DNA from: Otatea glauca
Taxonomy: Eukaryota; Streptophyta; Magnoliopsida; Poales; Poaceae
DNA length: 64,000 bases
Reading direction: 5' to 3'
Assembly (NCBI GenBank): GCA_036346275.1
Contig: CM070721.1
Coordinates: 47,093,594-47,157,593 of the forward strand
The notes below the pieces were generated by a model, which was not told the origin of the DNA, made no database searches, and saw nothing but the letters and a program-made list of their open reading frames with translations. The translations under genes were made by a program, and so were the position numbers. Positions 10,480 through 22,710 of this stretch are shown here, one piece after another. Every line of letters begins with the position of its first letter. The stretch's first letter is position 1.

Positions 10480-13400
10480 ATATAATTTGTTCCATGTGTC
10501 GTCGTCATAGCTAAGACATGCCCCATCTACAAACGGAGGTATTTCATCGAATTGGTTGTACTCTTCTTCATTTACGATATTTTCAACACCAATGATTCGC
10601 CTCTTGCCATGAAGGACAACGTGCAACCTCGGATTGGCCGGATCACGCACGTAGAAGACTTGAGATGCTTGCTTTGTAAGGATGAACGATTCCTCTTTGT
10701 AGGGGAGTCTATAGAGATCCACAAGAGTAAAATCTCTCTTGTCAACCTTCACACTATGTGGAAGTCTCACGCACTTACATCGGAACAATGAAACTTGGTA
10801 TATATTTAGTAATCGAGCTCCCATATTTCTTCGATCATCCTGTAGTGGGAGTTCATTGCGATTGAGGATCCTCTTTTTGAGTGATCATCAGATAAAGTAT
10901 CTATGCTTGCACCACTATTCTGAACTATACTCTTTGCATCTTAACTTTCAGTGTAAAAGGAGTCGCCATTAATATCGTACCCCTGCCATGTTTGCACATT
11001 AAATCTTGGTCCATCAACCAACCATTTGAAATCCTCACTGATAGAGACCTTCGTCTTTTCTTTGAACCATGTGAGGAATCACTCTTTGTGTTCTCACATG
11101 ATGGAAAGCTCAACCATATATGGATTCTCTTCCCGTAATATCAACTTGTGCTGCTCGATGTATCGATGAAATTTTGTGCTGTGTTGCAAGACTGTGAAAT
11201 ACGCTTTATAATACATATCAAACCGTGAACTCGTTAGTTTTGACCCAATGGTTCCTTTGCTACCAAGTTTTCCCTCATGGTGAGATATAGGAACACCAAT
11301 TGCTTATCTTTTACCTAGATAGTCCACGCAGAACTCAATAACTTCATTAGTCCCATAACCTTCAACAATACTACCCTCAAGCTTCGATCGATTCATCACG
11401 TATGCCTTTAATATACCTATGTACCTCTCGAATGGATACATGTAACGTAGGAATGTGGGTCCACATATCTTAATCTCTCTAGCAAGGTGAACAACAAGGT
11501 GGATCATGACGTCAAAAAATAGGGGGGTGCGGGGAATGCATCTCAAGCTGACATACAGTCTGCACCACCTTACTCTGCAAGTTGTCTAGTACATCGGGAT
11601 CAATAACCTTATAAGAAATTGTATTGAATAAATAACATAGGTTTGTGATTGCCAAACTGATATTCTCTAGCAAAATATTTTTGATTGCAACAGGGAGCAT
11701 TTGGGTCATCAAGGCATGACAATCGTGAGACTTCATACCAAGCAACTTCAAATTCTCTATGGACACAAGCTTTTTAATGTTTGCGGAGTAGCCCGATGGA
11801 ATTTTAATACCTTAAAGTCACTTGCAAATGTCTTCTTTGTCCTTCTTGGACAAGATGTAGCATGCAATAGGGATGTATGGATCTTTGTCATCCTTCTCTA
11901 TCACTACAAGCTTGGGCCTGATTCCTATATAGGCCATGTCGTGGTGAGCTTTCACACTATCATTGGTCTTCCCAGGTATGTTCAGTAGGATGCCAACCAA
12001 ATTGTTGCAAACATTCTTCTCAACGTGCATGACATCAGTACAATGCCGGACATCTAACTCCTTCCAGCATGGTAAGTCCCAAAATATCGATATATTCTTC
12101 CAAATAGTCTTGGGATGAATAGATTTGTTGCTCTTTCCATACTGAACATCGATACCCGCCATATGTGAATATATATGGTTTTCACTCATAGGCTGTGGGG
12201 TCGGACGAACTTCCCTCTTCCCATCAAATTTGTCATCCATCTTACAGTATCGATGACTTCTAGGTAGAAACATATGGTGACCTATGTACCCAATTTTCTT
12301 AGAATTTAGTAGCCACAAGCTCTTAGTCTCCTCTTTACAAATAGGATACGCTTTGGCTCCCTTCGTACTATGGCCCGCCAAATTACCAAGGGCTGAAAAA
12401 ACATTTATAGTGCAAAATATCATAGCCCGTAGGATGAAGTTCTCACTTTTGTATGCATCCCACACCGCAATCCTCTCGTTCTATAATTTTACCAAATCCT
12501 CAATCAATGGTGTTAGGTACACATCAATATCATTTTCTGGCTGTTTGGGTCCCGAGATTAATAACGACATCGTGATATACCTTTGTTTCATGAACAATCG
12601 AGGGAGATCGTAGATACACAACAGAACTAGCCAAGCACTATGACGGCTTCTCATATTACCAAACAGATTCATTTTATCGGTACTCAATCCAAATCTTATG
12701 TTCCTCATCTCGGCACCAAACTTTTCATGTTTCCAATCAATGTTTCTCCATTGAGCCGAATCAGCGGGGTGTCTTAGTTTGCCATCTTCCTTTTAAGATT
12801 TATAATGCCAACACAACAATTTTATCTTTTTGGGATTTGCAAACAACCACTCCAAATGGAGAATGATGGGCAAATACCATAATACCTTGGCCGGTGCCCC
12901 TTTGTTTACCTCTTCACCATCGTCGGCTCGACTCTTACGCTTCTCCTTTTGTTTGTACCGGGTACATTACAAGCTAGACAAATGTGTAATTTATTATTCG
13001 TGTTACGGTACAAAATGCAATCATTCGGACATACATGTATCATTTCTATTTCCATTCCCATGGGATATAGTAGCTTCTTGAGTTCATAAATGCTTGTTGG
13101 CAACTCGTTTCCCTTAGAAGCATATTCGATAGAAGAACTAAAAGTGCATTGAAACTTGTATTTGTCCAACGGTGTTTTGCCTTCAGTTCGAACAATGCAA
13201 AGACCAAACCCAATTTGGTGTATTCTGCTTTGCAACCCGAGAATAATGGTTTGGCATCGTTTTCCATCAAGCTTTTAAATTTTTCAAACTCTCTTTTTGT
13301 GTAATTTCCCTTCACATCCCGCAACATTTGATATAAATTGTCCTCCTCAAACATATCACACTGCAAATCGTGATCGAGTTTCAGCATGTCTTCGTTGCAT

Positions 13401-13567
13401 ACTGGAGTGTTAGTACTTGTCTCCCCATGATGGATCAAACATTTGTAATTCCTCATGAAGCCACATTGAATTAAGTGGTATTCAATTTGAGCTGAGTTGT
13501 TAAATCTTCTGAGATTGGTGTAATTAAAGCAAGGATAATATATAATGTTTACACCCCTCTTGACCAT
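10480..13567 (-). pseudogene. TNP2-like CACTA transposase, decayed
   Basis: From right to left on the minus strand: the N-terminal transposase-associated domain (13567-13400, ending in H-G-E), a helical stretch, and a zinc-ribbon-like block with C-P-N-D-C (about 13060) and C-x2-C. The central TNP2 transposase domain follows (12880-11820; R-H-P-A-D-S, F-G-L-S-T-D, D-V-M-H-V-E-K-N motifs). Then come a domain with H-D-C-H and Y-M-Y-P-F-E-R (11770-11310, DUF4218-like) and a C-terminal DUF4216-like domain (10800-10500; F-Y-V-R-D-P). Several frameshifts and stops break it, for example near 13230, 12790, 11800 and 11300, so it is not functional. The family cuts and pastes CACTA elements in the nucleus. 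Confidence 0.85.
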
Positions 13568-14084
13568 GTGTTCTTCAGCAATTTTTGTTGAACTCCTTTA
13601 CAATTCTCTAAAATTCAGCACTCTCATAGATTTTCTGATGCATTCATTCTTCATGGTCCATCTGCAATAAAACTATGCACACTAAATTTAGAAAAAAAAC
13701 TGGAGCTACATCTAGCTATTACAAATATTGAGACATTATTTAATTAGCTTTGCAAACTACCTTCTTCCCTAGTTATGAGCTTTCAATTCTCTAGTTAGAA
13801 GACATACATTTACAATATCAACAATGATATCGACTTAACTGGTGCAAAATTGAAGGAATTCTCATATTTTGAAGAAAACCACAAATGAAGGCAAATCTCC
13901 TCAAGCTAGGGCTTCAATTTTACCCTCTTAACACCCATCCCTGAGGATATAATAATTTCTCACTCCAATTATTACTTCCAACTGTAGAGTATGTTGTATT
14001 TTTTGGGGTGGCGACAGGTTTTTTAACCTCTAGAACAACAATTAACAGAGAAGGGTCCAACCCGAAGGTTATAACCTATTGGAT

Positions 14085-14245
14085 AGGCACATCACGGTTG
14101 GTTTTGAGATCAGAATCAACCGTGATATATGTACTATCACGATCGGTTCTAACCTTAGAAACCGATCGTGGTGATCATCATCATCACATCGGTTCTAACG
14201 TCTGGTTCTCACTATCGGTTCTTAAGTCAGTCCGATAGTGATGTT
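14085..14245. repeat. Subterminal inverted repeats at the right end of CACTA segment B
   Basis: Pairs such as ATCACGGTTGG / CAACCGTGAT, CGATCGGTTCTAA / AACCGATCGTG and CTATCGGTTC / CCGATAGTG alternate in direct and inverted orientation. The repeat differs in detail from the array at 10163-10388. Confidence 0.6.
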
Positions 14246-14358
14246 TTACACTATATTTTTCACTCACGCTGGATCATTTATCACTATCAATTTTTTTTCT
14301 TAAATAGTTAGAAATCGATCTAGATAAAAAGACAGTGTTATATTATTACGTAGTAGTG

Positions 14359-14672
14359 CTATTCTTCGTAGAAGAAATGAAATGCCCACGCGCGTGCCAA
14401 TTACCCTGCAGATGAGAGATGATGCATGCATGCCCGGTTGTCGGCTGAGATGCGCAGCTCAAGGCGAGCACAGCTTAAGATTTTGTTTGAAGTGTGGGCT
14501 TGCTAGTCTCCTACATGCCCTGGTCAAAAGTGGCATGCTGGATGGAACAGTGCCATGGAAGGACTACCTCCTCTGGACAAAAGCTTGCATGCATCCTCCG
14601 CGTGTATTTCTTCGGTCCGTGTGCAGTGTGTTGCGTTGTTGTTTTTTTCGAGGAGTACAAGATATATGCACG

Positions 14673-14753
<81 letters not shown>

Positions 14754-15028
14754 GTGCATGTCTTCTATACATGTTAAGGGAAATAATTTCCGTTGAACAC
14801 GCATGCATGCGTGTATATATTTTCATTATTGGTGAGGGTGAGCGTTCGACCGAAGTTGAATGCAGACAGGCAACGTGCTCGACGACGCCTTTGCCAACAG
14901 AGCTACGCTTGATCCTCCAGTGTATTGTGTTGTTGTGATTATGTATTTACACAACGTGCGACCGTGAGAACAAAACCGGGTGAAGCGCATGCTTATCGTG
15001 ATTTTTTCTTAGTATCGTTCCAGTTATA
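14359..15028. other. No gene seen; holds an (AT)n microsatellite
   Basis: An uninterrupted AT dinucleotide run covers about 14677-14746 (roughly 35 repeats). ORFs in this stretch are reading frames through the microsatellite (I-Y repeats). The rest shows no feature I recognise. Confidence 0.7.
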
Positions 15029-15572
15029 GAGCATGTACAGTGATACATGTTAGCTATTTATAAACTTGTGCCACATAGGATTTTAGTTGATGTGAAGGAA
15101 AGAGAAAGATGTTGTTTACTCTTCCCTTTGGTCACAAATAGTTGTTATTTTAGACATAGGTGTAGTCAAACTTTCAAAATTTTGATTGTCAATATCTTTT
15201 GAAATATTTAAATTGGATATATGAAAATCATATTTATAAATTTGTCTCGAAAAGTAGTTTTATAATATTTTAATTTAATGGGTTTTATAAATATATTATA
15301 ATAGAAATGATTGGTCAAAGCTGTATTTTGGAGACCGTGTCGATGTCCAAACTGAAAACTATTTGAGACTGGAGAAAGTATTTAACAGACAGTTTTATAT
15401 GCGCTTGTATATTGTACGTACCATTGTATAGACAACATATTAATGGCACGAGAGATAATTACAAATAACTATATAGACAATCTATTATATGAATTATCTT
15501 TAATCCTGTCTATAGATGATATGTATATGTATTATAGACAACCATCGTCTATACCACTATACTACAATGCTC
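15029..15572. mobile_element. MITE with GAGCAT ends, split by a Stowaway-like MITE
   Basis: The left end GAGCATGTACAGTG and the right end (reverse complement GAGCATTGTAGTAT) form imperfect terminal inverted repeats. TTA follows the right end and a TTATA precedes the left, in keeping with a PIF/Harbinger-like 3-bp target, though not exactly. The body is AT-rich with no coding capacity. It is interrupted at 15117-15380. Confidence 0.5.
15117..15380. mobile_element. Stowaway-like (Tc1/mariner) MITE
   Basis: About 264 bp start with TACTCTTCCCTTTGG and end in a reverse complement of TACTTTCTCCAGTC, a decayed form of the Stowaway TACTCCCTCCGT end with TA at both sides. Inner sequence (TTTTAGACATAG and its partner near 15345) continues the inverted similarity. 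It is nested in the MITE 15029-15572. Confidence 0.6.
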
Positions 15573-16147
15573 TTACCTAATGTCTCTGGAAAGATTTTTT
15601 TTTATGTTTTTGAAAAGAAAAGGTCGACGGAATTTGTCTCCAAATCTTGCAGACAGCGTTCGTCCTGGATAAGCTGCGATGGACCGAGTGGGGTCAGTGG
15701 TGTGCTTTAACGTTGGACTTTTCGACATTTCGTGCAGTACACAAAAGCAACAACTTACATTAGTATAGTTAGTGGAAAAGATTGTAGTCTAGTTTGCTGA
15801 TGCGCAACTGCTATTAGTGTCAGTCACAGTCGCGTGTTCTTCTTCATCCATTATTGAAGCATTCTCACAAGGAATTTTGGATCCTGCTACAGCATTGCAA
15901 GTTCAGACGACATGCATGCCCGATCAATTGACAGACGTGCCATTCGGGCTCTTTCGATGCTTTCTAATGGAACCTGAGCATCACACATTGCACTGTTTGA
16001 CACAGGACAGTGAGTGCGAGCGTGTGACTGAGCTTTGATTGGGTTGGTTACCCTCCAGGCTAGTTTTGCGGTGGTGTGCTGTCCTGCACTTGGAATCTAG
16101 TCTGCTATAGGATATTTTACCGCGTATGTCGTGGCTCCAATAAAATG
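15573..16147. other. No gene seen
   Basis: I recognise no coding region or repeat. The last 11 bases (16137-16147, CCAATAAAATG) are the left target duplication of the following Mutator-like element. Confidence 0.5.
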
Positions 16148-17031
16148 AGAGGTTCACTGTACTCCTCTCTAATTTTTTTTCTTTCACAAAACTAATTTTC
16201 GTACGAATAAATTTACAGAAATAACCCTTCACCCATGCGTACCACTCCGAACAAGCTTTCACGGTTCCCTAGCGCGGCAAGCGTGACATGTGGGCTGCGA
16301 ACGCATGGGCAGGTGACGCGCGGGAAAAAGCACGCATGGGCAGGGCGACGTGCAGGAAATCAATGTGGCACGATCAAATCAACACATTTGCGCTGCCAAT
16401 GCGCAGATCAATTACGCAGAGTACTTAGATTTGATGAAACTGGAAGTCGACACACACCTTGACAAGCTCAACGGGGGAGGTAACAGTTTTGGAAAACTAC
16501 GCTTTGCCGGATAGTGACTATATAATTGGTACACACCTGGGCATGTCTGTTGATGTGATGCTGATTGAGATAGATGAAAGGTTCAATGCCTTGTAGTTAC
16601 TGCTGGCCGTCGTGTTTCGGCAAGCAAGGGGGATGCTTGGCTTGGTCAAATCATAAACACCATAATCAGATAATGCATTAGTGGCCTGCAAGAGGAGCTG
16701 GAGACGAAGCTATACGAGCAAATTTCTATCACGAACACTATGAGTAAGAATTGGCAGGAAGCCGTATCTCAATTTCCCGCGCGTTGCTCGCCCGTGCGCT
16801 CACCGCCGATTGTCGCGCTTGCTGTGTGGGGGAACTTCGCTTTCCACGCTAGGGAACCGCAGAAGTTTGCTTCTGTGCTACCCGTGCGTGGAAACTTGCT
16901 TTTGCGCTTAACAGGCGCGGTAGTCGTGGGTTAGAGGTCTATTTCTATAAATTTGTTCGTATGAAGCTAGTTTTGTAAAATATAACTATATATATATATA
17001 TATATTGGAGTGGCTAGTACGGTAAACCTTT
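16148..17031. mobile_element. Non-autonomous Mutator-like element, possible Pack-MULE
   Basis: An exact 11-bp direct repeat CCAATAAAATG flanks it at 16137-16147 and 17032-17042, the target size of Mutator-like elements. The ends are inverted repeats AGAGGTTCACTGTACT and AAAGGTTTACCGTACT. Inverted similarity continues inward, interrupted, to about 16340 and 16770: an A/T-rich part with TTTCTGTAAATTTATTCGTACG-like sequence, then a GC-rich part with CGGTTCCCTAGCG and ACGCGCGGGAAA. The unique middle (16340-16770) has short open segments that read like protein but no recognised domain and no transposase. A TA microsatellite (16988-17005) lengthens the right arm. Confidence 0.75.
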
Positions 17032-17042
17032 CCAATAAAATG

Positions 17043-17700
17043 GTATATGTATAAATTAGTCAATACATCCAAAATTAGCGAAAGAAAATTCTGCAGAAAC
17101 TACTTTTGTTTAGTACGGTGATTCCTATATAATCTTTTATGATTAGAAAAGGTGTGCTATAAGGAGCCATAGATGAATTCTAATAGGATTAAGATTCCTA
17201 CTTTATTTTAGAGTAGGATACTTACTTTTCTTTGGAGGAGGATTAACAAGGTTATGTAAACTCATGGGGTGATTATGTTGAACCCAAGCAACTAAGGAGA
17301 AAGTTAAGCAAAAGGAGCTCATCCAAAGTAGAGATATAGGAGAGGATTAGAGACTAAGTTATTCTTTTAGCACTAGATTTTTATATAGGGCAAGAATCAG
17401 AGGGACCTAAAAGGTTCGAGAGGGTTATGAGAGAGCGACAATCTGTCTTTTTATTTTCATGTTGTTCTTAAAGAATTTGCGGTCGACTTTACCAAATCTT
17501 TTCTCTCTCGTTGTGGTTGTTTCAACGTTGATATATTGATTCTCTTTACGAAATTCATTTACATCGTTCTTAAAACCGTGCACACTCGTGCCGCATGGTG
17601 GCGACCAGCATAATTAACTCAGGGTAAGGACAATAACACCGCCATTACTCTAAGACAATTACATTGATATCGGCATATTAGCTAACAAAATATCGGGCGC
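17043..17700 (+). other. Likely LTR-retrotransposon remnant
   Basis: Sequence from about 17160 resembles the 3' part of a grass LTR: a T-rich downstream region ends in a GGTGGCGACC motif near 17597-17606, then a CAGGGTAAGG block. This is the look of an LTR/leader junction, but I cannot define ends or a target duplication. No gene is seen. Confidence 0.3.
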
Positions 17701-18747
17701 ACCCGACACTTTGTCAAGTAATATACCATGTTCAGAGTGTTGCAGTAGAAATTATAATTAGAGAATGAAATAGAAACTTATTATAATCCATTGCCACGCA
17801 GGCTACAAGTTCATAGATAGCAAATCTTACATAATATATATAGTACATCAACAAATAATTTACAAAAATACTAAGTACCTAATAGATCGACGGTTACCAC
17901 CGTACGGTTCATTATTCCACATAGTTCTCCGGGTAATCCTCCTCTGCATCATCACCCTGACCCTGCAGATTATCCTTAGCCCATGCCTCGCAGGAGAATC
18001 CATAGTGCTCAGCTTCTAAGTAAAGAGGGAGCTAAGCAAGGGTGAGTACAAAAGTATTCAGCAAGCATTATTAACAAAATGCATCATATGAATTTTTACC
18101 ATTATCCATCTCATAGACAACTTTCGCTCAAATCCATTGTTAGAAATATAGGGTTTTATTAGAAAAACATGGGGTTTTTATTTTTAATTACTAAAATTGC
18201 TACTAGCACTCGTATATAAGGCAGACTTAACTTCCGTAGCCTCTAATCTAGGAGGCAGGCATAAATTCATGATTTTACCCTACGCAGGTTTGTACCATTT
18301 TACCTATAGTGTGCCCAACCTCAATTTAGAATCTAGAATATTTATCACTAATCAGGTATTAGATCTCCAATCCTGGTAGCATGCGCAGTTGTATTCCGCC
18401 TGACAACGGAGATACTCATCTTATGGTGTTTAAATATAGCGCCGTGGAATTAACCTGCAGCTGATTAGTGTCCCTCACTGGGACTCCTGGAGTATGCAGT
18501 TTTACACTCCTAGTTATCTACTCATACCCAATGTGGAGATCATAACACCCTCATAGAACAAACTTTTCTGATCGTTTTTACACACTATAGTTGATACGAA
18601 AATACAGCTCATTGCCCAAGTATAGTGGTTCATCCTTATGTTCTAGCCATGTGTAGAGGGACCCTCCAGCAATGCTCATCCTATGGCACCCTCAACCACC
18701 TCATATATATCTATACACGTCACCGGTTCCATTCGTTGAATGAGCCA
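17701..18747. other. No gene seen; probable non-coding retrotransposon DNA
   Basis: The stretch near 18030-18070 (GGGTGAGTACAAAAGTATTCAGCAAGC-like, read only in part) is reminiscent of the non-coding part of long grass Gypsy elements. No domain, LTR end or target duplication could be fixed. Confidence 0.3.
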
Positions 18748-19050
18748 TTTTTTTTTTGAAATAGGGGCAGGAGCTCTGCCAATGCATTAATAAGAAAAGA
18801 GCCGATACAGAACAGCCGAAGCTGGGAGTGTTCAGAATTAAAGGTTATGAAGATACACAAACTGGTAAGCCCTAATCAGAAGCAAGGACCCAAACACCAA
18901 GAGAAAGAAGAAAAGGCTGGGAAGCGCGTGTGCAAGCTTTAGATCATCGATATAGCGCGACTCGCTGGACACATTGTATTTTGGAAAGCACTATTACGAT
19001 TCTGGACATCCTGAATAATGGTATTGATAATTCAAATACTGTCTCAACAG
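18748..19050 (-). mobile_element. LINE-type 3' end (non-LTR retrotransposon remnant)
   Basis: A 10-base T run (18748-18757) is the poly(A) tail of a minus-strand insertion. Upstream in that sense lies a sequence with ATTAATGCATTGGCAGAGCT and CCTGCCCC, which I recognise as the 3' end common to plant LINEs. The 5' limit is a guess; no coding part remains. Confidence 0.4.
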
Positions 19051-21160
19051 TTCCTCCTCATTTTCACATATCCATAACCAACCATTGCCGCAACAGTTCA
19101 TCATCATAACCATCTTTCCATTAGGATCCAATTTAGGATTTTCTTAAAAATAATTTCCCATGCATTGATGATATCACATATAAGTAAAAATGATTGATTA
19201 AAATATTTAAATATGATCAAGAAATTGCATGCCTGGATTTTGGTAAAAATAGTCGTCCTCACATGGTTGCTGCTGAAGATAACCGGTCGGATTTGATTTA
19301 ATTTCTGAAATTACAGAATACCATATCTTAGGTGGTTAGTAGATTTTTGCATGTTTTACGGTGTCCATCCCCCTTTCTTAAAATTTGTTTTTTGCTATAC
19401 ATGTAATGCCTCTTTTAAAATTTGTGGATATTTTCATATTAATGTATTTTATTGAAAAACCTAATAACTTGGATTGTTAAATTTTATCGGATTTTAGTTA
19501 GGTATAATTAATTTAGCTAATGCACTCATTTTAAATTTTTCTCCCCTTTTCTTCTCTTTTCTTTCTTTTTCTCCTCTTTTCTTTTCTCTTCTTTCTTTTT
19601 CTCCTCTTTTATTTTCTCTTTTCTTTCTTCTTCTCTCCTTTTTTTCTTTTCTTTTTTCCTTTTCTTCTTTCTTTTTCTTTCTTCTGTTCTTTCCTTCACA
19701 CCCGGCCGACCTTATCTTTTCCTGGCTCTTCTTCTCTCTACTCCCCTCCTCCCTTCTCCTGGCCCATGTTGCCACCCTCTCCGCCAACCTCCAGCCTAAT
19801 TGTCCCCAGCCCCAAGCCTCCTCCTCTGCGTCACCCCTCGGCTCGGCGCCCTCCTACCGTGCTCGATCTAGCACCGGCCGATGCCTCTCCGCTTGGGTTC
19901 GGCCATGCCCCCACCTCCTTTCATGCATGCGCGTGCAGCCTGCCCCACCGTTCCCTAGGCAGCCTCCTCCGCCAAGCCTCTCCTCAACCTCCTCCCTCGC
20001 TTGGCCGTTTCGGCCCCTGGCTACTTTGACCGCTTGCCCAACCTCCTGGCCCGATCGCACCATCGGATCTGTCAGCCTCTTGCTTCTCCGGCCTCATCAC
20101 CTCGACAGGCTCGATCTGCTCCTCCATGAGCTCAGTTCGGCATGGTTTGCTCCTCCCCTGGCCACTACCAACCCCTGCCTCGACCACGCCACCGATCTCC
20201 TCTACTTCGGCTCCTTTGCACCGGCTTCGGCCTTATTGGTTCCCTCTACCCCCACCGCGCTGCCTCTGCTGGCTCTCCCCCGATGAGATGATTTATTGTT
20301 CTATACATATTGTTTGTATTTCCTTTTTACTTGAGCAATTTGATGGATCTAGAAATTTCTACTAGTTGAGGATGACACTGCTTGGGTTGCTAAGGGATGG
20401 CAGTGTCGTGATAATACCCGAGAATTCCCCATACACCAGGGAGTGCAGGGGAAAATATTGGGCATGCGCGATGCCGCCCCTAAAGAAGACTTTCTGAAAC
20501 CCTAGTTTTCTTCTTTACTACTCTAGCATTTGATTTGATCTCCTATGTCGATGCTATGCCTCTAGTACTGCTACTAGAATATGGATGATGATGACATACC
20601 TGGTGAATGGAGGGTTTGGGAAAATGGTTGGTGGTGTTATCTTGCTTAGTGAAGGGAGGGTTGGAGCTTTGGCCTCCTGGTGCTTGCCTACGGGTTGGGG
20701 CTTGGCCTGCTCCTGCCTTGGCTTGTGGTTCTGGCTTGCTTGAGCTTCTTGGGCTGCTTGATGCCTTCTTGCTCCGGGACTTGGTTGTCTGCTGGCTTGT
20801 GGCCTTCTTGCTCCTTGCTCTTTGGAGGTCTTCTTGGCCTCCTCTTGCTCCTGGTGGTCTGGCTCTTGGGTGGACTGAGTTGGAGCTGGGTTGTGCTCGG
20901 CTAGCTTTCTTTTTAATTGAGTCTCTTGACCTTTTTACTGTGCATATTTTATCTTTTTACCATGAGATATTTGTGGGCACTATTTATACAATACTATGGT
21001 TACCCGACAACTATAGGTCTGTTTATTGCCAGATGATGATACCCGACTTTAGCAAGAGGTGTCAACTGGACCTGGACGGTCAAGTATCTGATGAGCGATA
21101 CTAATTTATTCGGGTCTGACGGCAACTCCTAAAATTTTAATTACTGCTTTTAATTGCCTA
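19051..21160. other. No gene; CT-rich tract and GC-rich retroelement-like sequence
   Basis: A C/T-only tract of about 150 bases (19541-19690) leads into a GC-rich, proline/leucine-coding-by-chance stretch (19700-20290). A G/T-rich stretch with repeated CTTGCTC / CTTGG words follows (20620-20900). The pattern is like the LTR or leader of a long grass Gypsy element, but no ends were found. The open frames here reflect base composition. Confidence 0.4.
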
Positions 21161-21161
21161 A

Positions 21162-21162
<1 letters not shown>

Positions 21163-21232
<70 letters not shown>
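21163..21232. repeat. Compound (AT)n(GT)n microsatellite
   Basis: About 24 AT repeats run directly into about 10 GT repeats. The transition from AT to GT is typical of growth by slippage plus point mutation. Confidence 0.9.
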
Positions 21233-21239
21233 AATGACT

Positions 21240-21980
21240 ATCCATTTTTAGGGTTGAAGCTAAAGATCACTGGAAGCTTAGCTTTTTATGAAATTTTGAA
21301 TATTCTTGTAATCTTTCTTTTTGATGTAATTAGTTATTCATGTACATTGTAATTGGTGCTATTGTATGACATTTGTTAATGAATAAAGTTGGTGATTAGC
21401 TTTGTTGAGCAATTTGATTATGTGAGTTATTAATTTGTGTTGATGATCTCATTTGCATGATTAAAACTCTGGGTTATTTCACGTATCTCACAAAACTCTG
21501 ATCCGATCTGAGATTGCTGCGCATAAAAAGTGCTAATTGAGCCTAACAACTCTAATGCCAAAGACACCCCAAGTCTAATTCTAAAGCTACAATGTCCCAA
21601 TTATCTCCATTTCAAGTGTTTGATTCCTGAATTCCTGATTGACCTTTCCTCCTACAGGTGTTTCTTTTCCCAGTGGCTAGCTGTTTAAACTGTAGGTCAG
21701 GGGATACGCAGTCGCAGCCTGTAGGGGATCTAGACTGATCCGATCTATATTGCTTGCATTTTCGTCCAAATTTTATAAATGGAAAGAAAAACATGTAGAA
21801 CTCTTTTAATACAAGGACCAAGCCAAATAATGACCGGAACAAACAGCGAAACAGTTACATCTAAGTACTTGGTAGTAAGTCAGTATATGTACACAGCTCG
21901 CTCGATTAATTCCCTGGAGATCGGTGGAACGGACAACTTCCACTGACACATACACGCGGTCAAATTGAAAGCATTTAGCT
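21240..21980. other. No gene seen
   Basis: An AT-rich stretch ends near 21480 in a sequence like the 3' end of an LTR (GATTAAAACTCTGGGTTATT). I cannot pair it with a start. The remainder is unremarkable. Confidence 0.35.
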
Positions 21981-21986
21981 AGTCAT

Positions 21987-22710
21987 GTGTGTAACCATAG
22001 TTATTAATACCATATCGATACCGATAGGTATATACATTTCATCACCTAAATTAGTATATGTGGTATTTGGTTGGGTGGATATGATATGTTCATCTATGGA
22101 TTTGGAGTCATCTAATTGTTTAGATGAGTAGATGGATAGGATATGATCATCCAGTTTTTTTGGAATATTCGAAACCTTGATTACAACTAACCCATCCATC
22201 CTCATCTATCTAAACAAACAAAAAATTGGCTAATTCTATCCATTCTCATCCATCCAACCAAAAAAAAATTGGTTCACCCCTATCCACCCAACCAAACAGC
22301 CACCTAGATAGCTCTATCCCATCTAGACTGGATGGCCATATCCCATCCAATCTCATCCAAACAACCAAATGCACCCATAAAGTAGCTCTATATACCATGC
22401 TAGTTACAATACCAATCGTACCGGCTTGATACGGTCAATCATACTAGCTTTGATATCGAACAATACCGGTCATACTAGCTTCAACACCATACAATACCAG
22501 TCATTCGTCTATTGAATTGTATATTATATTTGATAGTACTACTATGTATTTAGAATAATATTATAAGTGAAATTTGATATACATATAATTAAACATATAT
22601 ATATTTATAAATATATATTATTACATTAAAAAAACGAATAGATAGGTACCAGAATGTACCGTTTCAAGAGCTGAACCGTTATAGCCTCTGACGTGGTATT
22701 GACAAGCATG
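21987..22710. repeat. Dispersed repeat, copy 1 (interrupted by a MITE)
   Basis: It begins with CATAGTTATTAATACC and ends with the reverse complement of CATGCTTGTCAATACC, imperfect terminal inverted repeats. It is rich in TACCGG, GATACCGG and CATACTAGC words. A second copy in the same orientation ends at 45475. Both share the order CATACTAGC, ATACCGG, CTATTGAA, TATATTTGAT, TACTATTATGTATTT, then TATATATA and AGAATGTACC. It is a MITE-like element of unknown superfamily. Confidence 0.6.
22060..22376. mobile_element. MITE with TTTGGTTGGGTGGAT-type ends
   Basis: The left arm (GTATTTGGTTGGGTGGAT) and right arm (reverse complement GCATTTGGTTGTTTGGAT) are inverted repeats. Internal GGATGGGATATG-type words also recur in both orientations. 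It sits inside dispersed repeat copy 1. Exact ends and target duplication are not certain. Confidence 0.55.

Larger units (their letters stand above)
10411..14358 (-). mobile_element. CACTA (En/Spm) element segment B with TNP2
   Basis: It holds a decayed TNP2 transposase on the minus strand and, to its right, short inverted repeats around ATCGGTTCT (about 14085-14245). The right terminus is read as the reverse complement of CACTACTACG ending at 14358, a recognisable CACTA tip, with CTA following as a possible 3-bp target site. The left terminus is not visible. Confidence 0.65.

Noticed and set aside
14382..14938. Overlapping ORFs of 97-131 residues on both strands
   Set aside because: They are reading frames through the (AT)n microsatellite, giving I-Y repeats; no domain or coding bias outside the repeat.
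19494..19787. 97-residue lysine/glutamate-rich minus-strand ORF
   Set aside because: It is the reverse of a pure C/T tract and has no homology signature.
20607..21104. 165-residue leucine/glycine-rich ORF
   Set aside because: It comes from a G/T-rich low-complexity stretch inside retroelement-like DNA; no start context, introns or domain.
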